Shown: in pieces, positions 42,023 to 51,082 of the stretch
Position numbering within the stretch: the stretch's first letter is position 1
Layout: each line of letters starts with the position of its first letter
Source: Paulinella micropora
Taxonomy: Eukaryota > Cercozoa > Imbricatea > Euglyphida > Paulinellidae
Length of the DNA stretch: 64,000 nucleotides
Assembly: GCA_019918135.1 (NCBI GenBank)
Contig: WBZZ01006647.1
Location: 1 to 64,000, forward strand
Direction: 5' to 3'
The notes under the pieces: generated by a model
What the model saw: the letters and a program-made list of their open reading frames with translations, nothing else
What the model was told of the DNA's origin: nothing
Databases searched by the model: none
Translations under genes and position numbers: made by a program

Positions 42023-44215
42023 TTACAAGTAGCCACACCCCCACGGATAAGCCTGCATGTTTTCACGGCAGAACGTCGGCAGGCCGGCTTGCCTCATACC
42101 TTTGCCTGCTACCACCTGAGGGTAGCTACCGAACATCTCGTAGCATACCATGCCACCGGACGGTGACGTCGAGACATCCCAGGTCTGGATGTCCTGGTTG
42201 AAGTCACAGTTACCGGCGAACATGCTCAACAGACCCCCTTGTGCCGCCGCCAAGGACACAACCCAGCGGTCTAGCGGTTGGTTGAATGCGCACGTACCGA
42301 GCTGGCCACAGCCGAAAGCTAGATACAGAGAGGTGGCTTTGCTAGTGTCCCAGCTGTTAATGTCCTGATTGAAGGCTTTAGCACTGTAAAAGACCCCACT
42401 CATGGAAGTTACTAGCGAGGTGTTCCAAGCACCGAGCGGTTGGTTGAAGGCCCACGCGTTAGCAAAAGTGCTAATCAGGCTGGTGACTTGGCTCACGTTC
42501 CAGCCTCCGAGCGGTTGGTTGAAGGCCCGCGCGTTAGCAAAAGTGTTCAGCAGGCTGGTGACCTGGCTCACGTTCCAGCCTCCGATCGGTTGGTTAAAAG
42601 CCATCGCCGAATCAAAGGTCTCCCTCAGCGTTGTGACCTGGCTTGTATCCCAATTGCCGATGGAGTTGTTAAAACCGGAATCTCTAAAGGTTTCGGCCAG
42701 GCTAGCTACGCCGCTCGTGTTCCAGCCGCTCAGGTCTTGGTTAAACTTGGTGCAACCCCCAAACATCCCGCGCAAGCCGTCGGGATGCGTCGCGGGCGTC
42801 AGCCACGACCAGTCCCAGTCGCGCGCGTCGCCTGTATAACCAACAGCGCCAGCCAGCAGGTACTCGGGCGCCACGCCTAACAGTGCCCGCGTGCCCCGCG
42901 TCGGTGCTGTGTAGCGCAGACTCCGTGAGTCCCCAAACATGCCGCTGGTGCTGCCGGCCGGGTGGTACAGCTGCACGTCGCCCCAGGCCAACACCTCCGC
43001 CACTCTCGCGCCCTGCACGTACCACAAGCCGTCCACCCGGCCGGCCAGCTTCAGCCAGTAGTCGCCACGACGGGGGTACGCGTGCGTGCACGTCGCGGCG
43101 TTACCATGCACGCAGGTGGCGGCGGCGGACCCATCCCCCCAATCCACACCGTACGTGCCGTCCGCACCGGAGCCAGCGGTCGGTGACAACACGAGCGTAA
43201 AGGGGCCGAAAACGGTCACTAGAGCATAGAAGAGCGAGCGAGAGCACGCGGCGGGCCAGCGCGTCTGGTCTACCCGCGTGTACGGAGCCAGCCGCGTGCA
43301 GTCCACCGTACCAACGCCGAGGGCAGGCGTGCTCCAGCCCTTGAGTGAGAGGTCGAAGGCGCCTGGTACGCCGGCAAACAGGCGCGCGAAACGCTGCAGG
43401 TTCGGCAGCACGGTCCAGGCCTGCAGCTCCGTGCTCGTCAGCGCCCCGCAGCCCGCCCACATCTCGCTCACGTCCTGCAGCGCCGTGGTGTTCCAGCGCG
43501 ACAGGTCGAGCGACACCAAGGCCGGCAGGTTAGCAAACGCGCGGCTGGAGTTGCGCAGGCGGTGGGTAGCCCAGGCGCGCACCGCCGAGGGTGCGGCCAG
43601 GCCGCGAGAGTTCTCGAACATGCCGACGATCGACAGTGCGCCCGACACGTCCAGGCCGTGGCTAGGGTCGACGGGCAGGGGCGTGGTCAGCTGCGCAAAG
43701 CTGTAGTCCCACGAACGCACGGACCCCGTGTCCTGCAGCGCGGCCAACGGTGGCACGTACGTGAGGCCCGGCGCCCCGTACAGGTGGTAGCCGCTGGTTT
43801 CGTGGAAGCGCAGCTCTCCCCACTGCCAGATCGCGTCCAGCCGCAGGCCCGCGGGCGCCGCCGCATGCCACGCGGGCGTTAGCGCCCAGCCGCGGATCGG
43901 CTGGCGCTCGCCGGGGTCGGCGGTCACCACGTAGGTGCCGGCGGCCAGGTACGTGTGCGCGCACGGGGCGGCCCCCGAGTCCTGGCACCAGCTGGAGGGC
44001 AAGCCGTCCCCCCAGCTCACCAGGAACGCGGTGGCGACCTGGGCCAAGGAGCGCCGGCGGGCGCCGGCGGGCGGCCACAACGGCCAGACAAAAGTATCGC
44101 CCGGCGCCGCGGTCGTGAGTTCCAGGATCGTAGCGCCCCCGGGGCAACTAAAGGCACCAGCCGCCCCGGCCCCGGCCGCCCCGAGGAGCAGCCAGAGTGC
44201 AAGGCGGTTTCCCAT
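42023..44215 (-). CDS. secreted BspA-like protein with PKD-like segments
   Basis: ATG at 44215 gives 730 residues. It begins with a clear signal peptide (NRLALWLLLGAAGAGAAGA). Two PKD-like strands follow, SWGDGLPSS ... TYVVTAD and VDWGDGSAA ... YWLKLAG. The C-terminal third has at least six 25-residue BspA (DUF285) repeats such as FNQPIGGWNVSQVTSL and FNQDLSGWNTSGV. Such proteins occur on the surface of bacteria and protists and act in adhesion. No C-terminal anchor is seen. A consensus GTAAGT donor lies about 70 bases upstream on the minus strand, so a 5' exon may exist. It is divergent from the Cys-rich gene at 44510. Confidence 0.75.
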   Translation of the reverse strand: MGNRLALWLLLGAAGAGAAGAFSCPGGATILELTTAAPGDTFVWPLWPPAGARRRSLAQVATAFLVSWGDGLPSSWCQDSGAAPCAHTYLAAGTYVVTADPGERQPIRGWALTPAWHAAAPAGLRLDAIWQWGELRFHETSGYHLYGAPGLTYVPPLAALQDTGSVRSWDYSFAQLTTPLPVDPSHGLDVSGALSIVGMFENSRGLAAPSAVRAWATHRLRNSSRAFANLPALVSLDLSRWNTTALQDVSEMWAGCGALTSTELQAWTVLPNLQRFARLFAGVPGAFDLSLKGWSTPALGVGTVDCTRLAPYTRVDQTRWPAACSRSLFYALVTVFGPFTLVLSPTAGSGADGTYGVDWGDGSAAATCVHGNAATCTHAYPRRGDYWLKLAGRVDGLWYVQGARVAEVLAWGDVQLYHPAGSTSGMFGDSRSLRYTAPTRGTRALLGVAPEYLLAGAVGYTGDARDWDWSWLTPATHPDGLRGMFGGCTKFNQDLSGWNTSGVASLAETFRDSGFNNSIGNWDTSQVTTLRETFDSAMAFNQPIGGWNVSQVTSLLNTFANARAFNQPLGGWNVSQVTSLISTFANAWAFNQPLGAWNTSLVTSMSGVFYSAKAFNQDINSWDTSKATSLYLAFGCGQLGTCAFNQPLDRWVVSLAAAQGGLLSMFAGNCDFNQDIQTWDVSTSPSGGMVCYEMFGSYPQVVAGKGMRQAGLPTFCRENMQAYPWGCGYL

Positions 44216-44509
44216 CCTTCCCTCTGTCGTCGACTCCGGTTCCACACCCCCGATGACGTCCGCTGCCGGCTGGGAAGAACTTACCTGCCGCTCGTCACCC
44301 GAGCACCCCGGGCGGAAAACTGTCAGGCCCAGGGAAAGCGCCAGGGGCGGCGTTCAGAGAGGGGGGGGGACACGGGGGGGAGCCCCCCCCCCCGCCCCGG
44401 AGGGGGGTGGCACGGGGGGGGGGCCGCGCGGAGGGGGGGGGGCACGGGGGGCCCGGGGTCGCTAGCTCTGGCCAAAAGCTTGGGTGTGGCCCAACGCGCG
44501 CTGAGCCGG

Positions 44510-45148
44510 ATGTTGCTGGGTGCCCGGGCGATGGCCTGGGCGGCGGCGGCCTGGGCGCCGGGGGCCGGGGCGTTGCACGTGCTGAGTGCGTACCACGAGG
44601 GCCAGCTGGCCTCGACCCTGCTGGAGCTGCAATTTGACCAGGCCGACCTGCCCCCCGGCCGGGAGTGCGGCACGCTCGAGTTTGTGCTGGCGGACGCGGC
44701 GCTGGGCGACGTCGAACGGGGCCTGCTGTACGGCGAGCTCGAGGTGTGCCGGCCCCAGAGCACCGTGGAAAGGACGCTGCTCGGCTACGTGCCCGAGGGC
44801 TTCCACACCGCGGACCTGAGCCACTGCGAACCCCTCGGCAACCTGGTGCAGGCCGAGAGCGAGGCGGCGCGGGCGGCCGCGTGGCGCCAGTACTCGGTGC
44901 TCGCGCGCCAGGGGCAGGCGCGGGGCGCGGACGGCCGGCGCCGGGCGCTGCAGGACGGCGGCGTGCAGCCCTGCCCCGACGGCCAGGACATCTGCGCCTG
45001 CACCGCCCAAGAGAGCGCCGACCACGGCTGCGCGCAGCTGTCCGCCGCGGCCGGCCGGTACCAGTGCTTCAAGCAGACCCGGCAGGGCGCGACGTTCTCG
45101 CGCTTCTGCGTCGACAGCCAGCAGTGCCTGCAGCCCGGAGATTGCTAG
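44510..45148 (+). CDS. secreted Cys-rich protein
   Basis: ATG at 44510 followed by a hydrophobic Ala-rich segment that would act as a signal peptide. The mature part of about 180 residues starts LHVLSAYHEGQL. Its last 70 residues hold about ten Cys (CPDGQDICACTAQE, CAQL, CFKQ, CVDSQQCLQPGDC) that would form disulfides. Length and layout suggest a small secreted or virion-surface protein; the family is not recognised. It is divergent from the BspA-like gene across a G-rich gap of about 300 bases. Confidence 0.55.
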   Translation: MLLGARAMAWAAAAWAPGAGALHVLSAYHEGQLASTLLELQFDQADLPPGRECGTLEFVLADAALGDVERGLLYGELEVCRPQSTVERTLLGYVPEGFHTADLSHCEPLGNLVQAESEAARAAAWRQYSVLARQGQARGADGRRRALQDGGVQPCPDGQDICACTAQESADHGCAQLSAAAGRYQCFKQTRQGATFSRFCVDSQQCLQPGDC

Positions 45149-45905
45149 AGTCACTAAAGCGGGCCTCACACGCTGGGCAGGCAAACGGCTTCTCGCCGCG
45201 GTGTGTACTAACGGTAGTAGCTTGTTCTTCTTTTTTCTTCGTGTGTTCTTCGCTCTTGCCTGGTTCGGCCTTAACTTCTTCGGCCTGGACAGGTGGTCGT
45301 ATATTGTCTTGCTGCGTTGCGTGCCGCGCGCACAGCGTGGGCCAGCCACGATCCCCGCGCACCGTCGCCACCGTCGCGAGGTTTTCCTGCAGGTAGCAAC
45401 TTTCACAGGCCGGGCGGTCCGCCGAGGCTTGGCCTCCACGCCACTCCTTGAAAACCAACCGCATGTTTTCGAGGACTTTGAACGCAGCCCCATAGCGTTG
45501 CAGCAGATTGACCCCCGGCTTCTGCTCCACGAACGGCTCGGCGCTGGCCAGGCGCTGGAGCCACAGCCGGACCGCGGGCGAGGGGGGCGGACCGGCCGTC
45601 GGGCTGTAGCCGTCGTCGTCGTGCCGCCGGCGCTTCGGGCTCTGGCCGCCGTCCACCCCGTCTGCCCGCCGGCGTTTCTGGTGTCGCTGGCGTGACCGGC
45701 GCCGCGCGTGGCGCTGGCTTAGCCTGGCCGGCCGCTCGGCTTCGCCGCCGGCGTCGGCCGCCCGCACGCGGCCGCGGCGCGTGAAGCACCTCTCGCACGC
45801 CGGCTGCCAGCTCTTGGCCGGGCCCGCCAGGCGGCACACCAGCCCGCCGTCGCGCACACACAAGCCCGCCGCGCCGACCGCCGTTTCAATAGTAGTAAAC
45901 CTGTA
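45146..45905 (-). pseudogene. zinc-finger protein exon, cut at both ends
   Basis: An open frame with no ATG near its start. At 45905 the minus strand reads TGCCTTACAG, a good splice acceptor, so this may be an internal exon. Features: Cys pairs (CVRDGGLVC, CERC; CESC ... LCARH), a basic segment with KRRR (nuclear signal), and at the end HRGEKPFACPACEARFSDSSNL, the first half of a classical C2H2 finger with its HxGEKPF linker. Before the two His residues the reading runs into the antisense of the Cys-rich gene, so the finger is incomplete. Probably a nuclear DNA-binding protein fragment. Confidence 0.5.
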
Positions 45906-46690
45906 AGGCAGGCGGTGAGTATGACTCACTATCAGGTATGTTATATATCATTATGGAACTATAATTAGCGAGTATGCACCTCTCAGCTATCATTCAATCA
46001 TAAATTTTATTTGAAAACAAGCATAAATCGTAACGGATGTTTTTCAAAATAATCCATGAAAAAGTTGATAAGTCAGATAGGTTGCATACAATAAATGTAG
46101 CAATTAGGCGCAGCAAACGAGCGGCAACTGCAGCCGATGTTACGGAGGCTCGCTGAAGCATTGGACTCGCCCGACCCCCTTTGGCTTCCTTTATGCCTTC
46201 ACCGTGCTGATGAAAGAGCGTTCACCGACCACCAATGGCCAACGCGACGAATGACTATTGCCGACGGCTAAAGACGAACTTAATCATCGCACGGACATTG
46301 CCCCGACCGATCGCACTTATGGCGACGACCGACGCGACGACCGCCTCGTGACCCGAGTCTCAACGTTGCGAGATGTAACTCCGAGAATTACGCACACTTG
46401 CGGCAATGTTGCGAAGTTGAAGACGTATTGACTACTTAATGGCCTGTACTTCAATGCGTTAATCGAGCGTGGTGACAGCGCTGTACTAAATGCACACACG
46501 AAACTAACGATCGAAGGCGATTATACAAACCTCAGGGGTAGGTCACGTCAAATTTTCTTAATCGCAGTCATGTAATGTTACTGTTCAGTTACACTTCGTT
46601 CTGCGCGACAAATTTCTATATTTACTCGTAATATTAGTGTAGTTGTTGCAATCATTATGCTTTACCACTAATGCACGTAAATATCGGATT
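45906..46690. other. AT-rich non-coding, retroelement 3' side
   Basis: Abrupt return to AT-rich DNA. No gene is supported; a 60-codon minus ORF at 46317-46499 has no features. It leads into the polypurine tract of the copia 3' LTR. Confidence 0.45.
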
Positions 46691-46700
46691 AAGGGGGAGC
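46691..46700 (+). promoter_or_regulatory. copia polypurine tract
   Basis: AAGGGGGAGC lies directly before GTTGCATCC, the start of the right LTR. This is the standard plus-strand primer position and identifies this copy as a 3' LTR rather than a 5' or solo one. Confidence 0.75.
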
Positions 46701-46702
46701 GT

Positions 46703-47160
46703 TGCATCCGCTTTCATTTTGTAATTAGATATTTAACGTTTTTCCATTTTACTTATATCAGAATGGTCCGACAGTACTTACATTTTATTAACGACCATTA
46801 CCATTTTACTATGCATGGATAATCAATGACGTAGGAATTATTTCTAGAAAGTCAGTTAACAGTCATTCATTACGTCGACCATAATCTAATAGTAGTGACG
46901 TGTCACGTCGATAGCGTAAAGTGTATATTGGATTGTATATTCAGTAAAGTTCCGTTCGTATTGGTGGGAAGTACAGAAGGGATTAAATACTCACCGGTAA
47001 TCAATCTGCCGGAATTACTGTTCTCACGAACTATCCGTCAATTGATTAGTAGGTTATCAGTGTTACCGGATTCATCTCCGTGACACGCCTCTGCATCGCA
47101 ATTCGTTTTCGGTCACTAAGTTCAGACTTAAGTTTATTCGGTTAAATACGGGTTTTATCG
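46703..47160 (+). repeat. copia 3' LTR
   Basis: 458 bp matching the copy at 30750-31210 (461 bp). Starts TGCATCCGC, keeps the TATA-like region, and ends at TTTTATCG where a pyrimidine-rich repeat array begins. The target duplication expected on the right could not be found, so the last bases may be lost. Confidence 0.8.
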
Positions 47161-47815
47161 TTCTCCCCTTCTTTTTCTTTTCCTTTTCGTTGCCCTTCTG
47201 TTTTTCTTTCTCCTCCTCCCCTTCCCCCTCCTCTTCCTTCTCTTCCTCTTCTTCCTCGTCGTTGTTCTTCTGTTTCTTTTGCTTCTTTTTCTTCTCATTC
47301 TCTTTCTCTTCCTTCTTGTTCTCCTCCTCTTCCTCATCATCCTCGTCCTGCTTCTTTTTCTTCTGATTCTTTCTCCCCTTCTTGTTCTTCTTTTCCTTTT
47401 CATTGCCCTTCCGTTTTTCTCTCCTCTCCTTCCCCCTCCTCTTCCTTCTCTTCCTCTTCTTCCTCGTCGTCGTTCTTCTGTTTCTTTTGCTTCTTTTTCT
47501 TCTCATTCTCTTTCTCTTCCTTCTTGTCCTCCTCCTCTTCCTCATCATCCTCGTCCCGCTTCTTTTTCTTCTGATTCTTTCTCCCCTTCTTGTTCTTCTT
47601 TTCCTTTTCATTGCCCTTCTGTTTTTCTTTCTCCTCCTCTCCTTCCCCCTCCTCTTCCTTCTCTTCCTCTTCTTCCTCGTCGTCGTTCTTCTGTTTCTTT
47701 TGCTTCTTTTTCTTCTCCTTCTCTTTCTCTTCCTTCTTGTCCTCCTCCTCTTCCTCATCATCCTCGTCCTGCTTCTTTTTCTTCTGATTCTTTCTCTCCT
47801 TCTTGTTCTTGTTCT
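47161..47815. repeat. pyrimidine-rich tandem array, about 210-bp unit
   Basis: Three complete units start at TTGCCCTTCTGTTTTTC-like landmarks near 47189, 47403 and 47611. On the minus strand one frame reads Lys/Glu runs (KNQKKKKQDEDDEEEE) and stays open through all units to about 48023. This could be a real charged protein, but strand asymmetry alone would also give it. Confidence 0.75.
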
Positions 47816-48300
47816 TCTTTTCCTTTTGATAACCCGTCGGTTGTTCTTTCCTTTTTTGTTTTCCTTCTCTTTCTCCTTTGGTTTCTCTTTCTCCTTCTCT
47901 TTCTCCCCTTCTTGTCCTCCTCGATCTTTTCTTGTTCTCTTTTTTTTCCTTCTCTTTCTCCTTGGGTTTCTCTATCTTCTTCTCGTCCTCCTTCTTCTTC
48001 TTTGCCTGCCGTTCATCAGGCACCAGCCTTTCAGTCTGTTTCCTCTTTCGTTTTGTAGTCTCGACAACTCCTACTTCGTCGTCCCATTCAGTTGGTTCAT
48101 CACAGAAGTACCCGCTGCTTTGCTAAGTGTAAACAAAACATGGAACAAGTTGGTCCCAGGTCTGTCATACTTGGAAAAATTGGAAAAGTCGACCTTTTCC
48201 ACCTTATGAAGTTTAGTCTTGTCGTCAATGGTGACCCAGAGTCCCTTCTTACATCATTCAACTTCTTGGGAATGGTCATGCTTCAAAGTAACTCGACAAA
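47816..48300. other. pyrimidine-rich then mixed sequence, no supported gene
   Basis: The pyrimidine-rich character fades by 48060. Short ORFs beyond have no recognisable features. Confidence 0.35.
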
Positions 48301-49250
48301 AGGCAGATTTGAACTTACCCGCCAGCTTCTGGGGCCGGCACAACTATATACTGTCGTTCAATTACAACCACCAACATTTTGAAACAGATTTTCGCAATCC
48401 CATGGACATGCTCAGATAGATAAATTGCGTTGCCCTTCGAGTTAAGAGCTAACTTGAGGGGATTATATATTTATTTATGATGTTACTGCACATTGACTGC
48501 ACCACAACTTTATCAAATTTTATTTCGAGTGGGAAATGAGAAAATGAAATCCTACCCGGTACCACTTTAAAACAATTTATGCGTTATCATACGTGCATTT
48601 TGTGTGGCTTGCTTCCTGATTTTGAATATGTATGATTGCGGAAGAGACATGCTAAGCTAAACCTGGTTACAGTTGCTGTGTGCACGTGGCAGATTAACAT
48701 TTTTGACTGGTCAGACATTGATAGACAAAATTTTGAAACGATATTTCCCAACCAAGAGGCATACTTTCCTCAGAAAAACCAATAGGCCCCTTAAGTAATA
48801 CAACCTGCCTTGAAGGGCTTTCATGTGCGAACATTATATAGTGTTGTATTTACTACACAAAAACATTTTAAAATTTTATTTCATAATCAATTTAATATTC
48901 GTTTTCTCGCTTTTTTCTTTTCTTTTCTTTCTTTGTTTTTTCTTTTTTCTTTTTTCTTTTCTTTCTTTCTTTCTTTCTTTCTTTTCTTATTTTTGGATAA
49001 TTATGTATGATTGTAAGAGACCTCCTAAGCTTGTCGCTGTGTGCCAATTAAATTTTCTTGGACTGGTCAGACCAAATTTTGAAACGATGTTTCCCAATCC
49101 AGATGCATGCTGTTTTCAAGTAAATGAATGGGCCCTTCAAGTTACAACCTAACTTGGGGTGCTCTTATGTGCGAACATTATATATTGTTGTATTTAATGC
49201 ACAGAAACATTTTAAAATTTTATTTCATAATGATTTCGTTTTCTCCTTTC
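48301..49250. repeat. three diverged copies of a segment of roughly 300 bp
   Basis: Segments near 48340-48480, 48700-48930 and 49045-49250 share ATTTTGAAACGA-TTTCCCAA-CC, CCCTTCAAGTTA-AACCT, ATGTGCGAACATTATATA and CATTTTAAAATTTTATTTCATAAT blocks. The last two are the closest. They precede the long pyrimidine tract. Confidence 0.65.
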
Positions 49251-50083
49251 CTTTTTTCTTTTCTTTCTTTGGTTTTCTTTTATTTTCTTTCGTTCTTTTC
49301 TTTCTTTCTTTTTTTTCTTGTCTTTTTTTTCTTTTTTTCTTTTCTTTTTCGTTCTTCTTTGCTTTCTTCTCTTTCTTTGCTTTTCTTTTATTTTCTTTCG
49401 TTCTTTTCTTTCTTTTTCTTTCTTTTCTTTTTTCTTCTCTTTCTTCTCTTTCTTCTCTTTCTTCTCTTTCTTCTCTTTCTTCTCTTTCTTCTCTTTCTTC
49501 TCTTTCTTCTCTTTCTTCTCTTTCTTCTCTTTCTTTTCTTTCTTTTCTTTCTTTTCTTTCTTTTTTCTTTTTTCTTTTTTCTTTTTTCTTTTCTTTCTTG
49601 TCTTGTCTTTCTTTCTTGTCTTTCTTTCTTCTTTTCTTTCTTTGTTTCTTTTCATTTTCTTTTTTCTTTTTTTTTCTTTTTTTAGAATTTCTATCTTTAA
49701 TATTCATTTTCTTTATTTTTTCTTTGTTCTATTCTTTTTTTGGTCTTTTTTCTTTTCTTTTCTTTTTTCTTTTCTTTCTTTGCTTTTCTTTTATTTTCTT
49801 TCGTTCTTTTCTTTCTTTCTTTTTTTTCTTTTCTTTTTTCTTTTCTTTCTTTTCTTTTTCGTTCTTTCTTTTCTTTCTTCTCCTTCTTTGCTTTTTTTAA
49901 ATTTTCTTTCGTTCTTTTCTTTCTTTCTTTTCTTTCTTTTCTTTTTTCTTTTCTTTGCTTTTTCGTTCTTTCTTTTCTTTCTTCTCTTCTTCTCTTTCTT
50001 GTCTTTCTTGTCTTTCTTGTCTTCTTTTCTTTCTTTTCTTTCTTTTTTCTTTTTTCTTTTCTTTCTTGTCTTGTCTTTCTTTC
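48905..50083. repeat. long (TTTC)n/(TTCTCTTTC)n pyrimidine tract
   Basis: About 1.1 kb of nearly pure T/C on the plus strand, interrupted by one 230-bp unique-like segment (49010-49235). A regular 9-bp CTTCTCTTT array runs from 49433 to 49533. The tract ends sharply at 50083, where GC-rich coding DNA begins. All Phe/Ser/Leu ORFs here are artefacts. Confidence 0.9.
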
Positions 50084-50749
50084 CGCGGGGGCCGTGGCTT
50101 GCCCTGGTCGGTCTGTCTATCTTCAGGGGCTATACACTACTGTCACAAGTCCAACGGCTGTGCACGACAAGACACCTGCCTGCTGACGGGCTTGCCGTTA
50201 GCAGGTCTTGACCTAGAGGCCTCCGCGGATGACCTGCAGCACGGGGGGCCCTTACGCGCCAGATCGTGGTCAGAGGGGCGCACACGGGTATTCTACATGC
50301 CGACTGGCTTGTCGGGCCTGAACTCTCCCGTCGGCAAGTGCACCTGTGCGCCCAACTGCCTGCCGGCCCTGCAGCGCAAGCTGTCGGTGGAAAGGATCTG
50401 GCGTCTTGGGGACCGCCAACTCATTTATAAGCTCTGGCTGGCGCAATTACCCGGCCCCTGCTCTGAAGCTCCCGCCTCTCTGCGCAGCTTTGCGGCGCTT
50501 CTAGGCGAATTGCTGACTGTAGGCGGGCTCCACTGGCTTTGGGCCTACTTGTTGCTGTTGTTAGCCTCAGACCGGCAGCAGACAGCGCCAGAGATCGCCG
50601 TCGTGCCGCGCCTGATACCAGAAACTCTTGCCTTGTATAACTCTCTGCTCACCTCGACGCCACGCTTCTTACTCGGCGGCTACAGGGCCCGCGCCTGGGT
50701 CCTTACAAATCTACGTACTTTTGATCGCGAACACCTCTGGCAGGTATAG
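50084..50749 (+). pseudogene. 5'-truncated gene of unknown function
   Basis: About 220 codons are open from the edge of the pyrimidine tract to a TAG at 50747-50749. The only Met lies well inside (FYMPTGL). Cys residues cluster at the start (CHKSNGCARQDTC, then CTCAPNC). A hydrophobic Leu-rich helix (WLWAYLLLLLAS) lies at two thirds. The end is ordinary globular sequence. The missing start shows that the gene is cut by the repeat tract. No family recognised. Confidence 0.45.
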
Positions 50750-51082
50750 TCAGGGCCGGGCAGACCTTGACTGCCGGAAAAAATATATATGCTGAAAAAA
50801 GCACGAGAAAAACGAGTGAGAAGAAGGCGGGGGGGGGAAGAGAAAAGGGAGAAGAGGGAGAGCGGGGGGAGGACGGGGAGAGGGAGGGGAAGAACCAGCA
50901 TCCCCCCTTCGCCCCTCTCCTCTCCCCCCCCCCCTCTCCCCCGTCTTCCCCCGCCTCTCCCCTCCTCTCTAGTACCTTATTTAAACCAAAACTAAAGTGT
51001 CACTTGATTTGAACAAAAAACCGATCTGACATAAATAAGTAAAAAAGACAAGAGCCTCCGCGGGTCCAAAAAAGTGAGCAAG
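50750..51082. other. intergenic with C-runs and a TATA-like element
   Basis: Purine-rich then C-rich. TTATTTAAACC at about 50974-50984 may be a TATA box about 100 bases before the ATG at 51083. Confidence 0.35.

Larger units (their letters stand above)
30750..47160 (+). mobile_element. Ty1/copia element with a long insert before its 3' LTR
   Basis: Two similar LTR copies (30750-31210 and 46703-47160) bracket gag, protease, integrase, RT and RNase H in copia order (31239-37795). A polypurine tract directly precedes the right copy. Between the end of pol and the 3' LTR lie about 8.9 kb, of which 38.46-45.9 kb is GC-rich and carries unrelated genes. Either those genes were inserted into or captured by the element, or the right LTR belongs to a second copy. 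Confidence 0.7.

Noticed and set aside
47072..49900. Long Arg-, Lys/Glu- or Phe/Ser-rich ORFs on both strands
   Set aside because: Produced by pyrimidine/purine strand asymmetry. All frames are open and composition follows the simple repeat.
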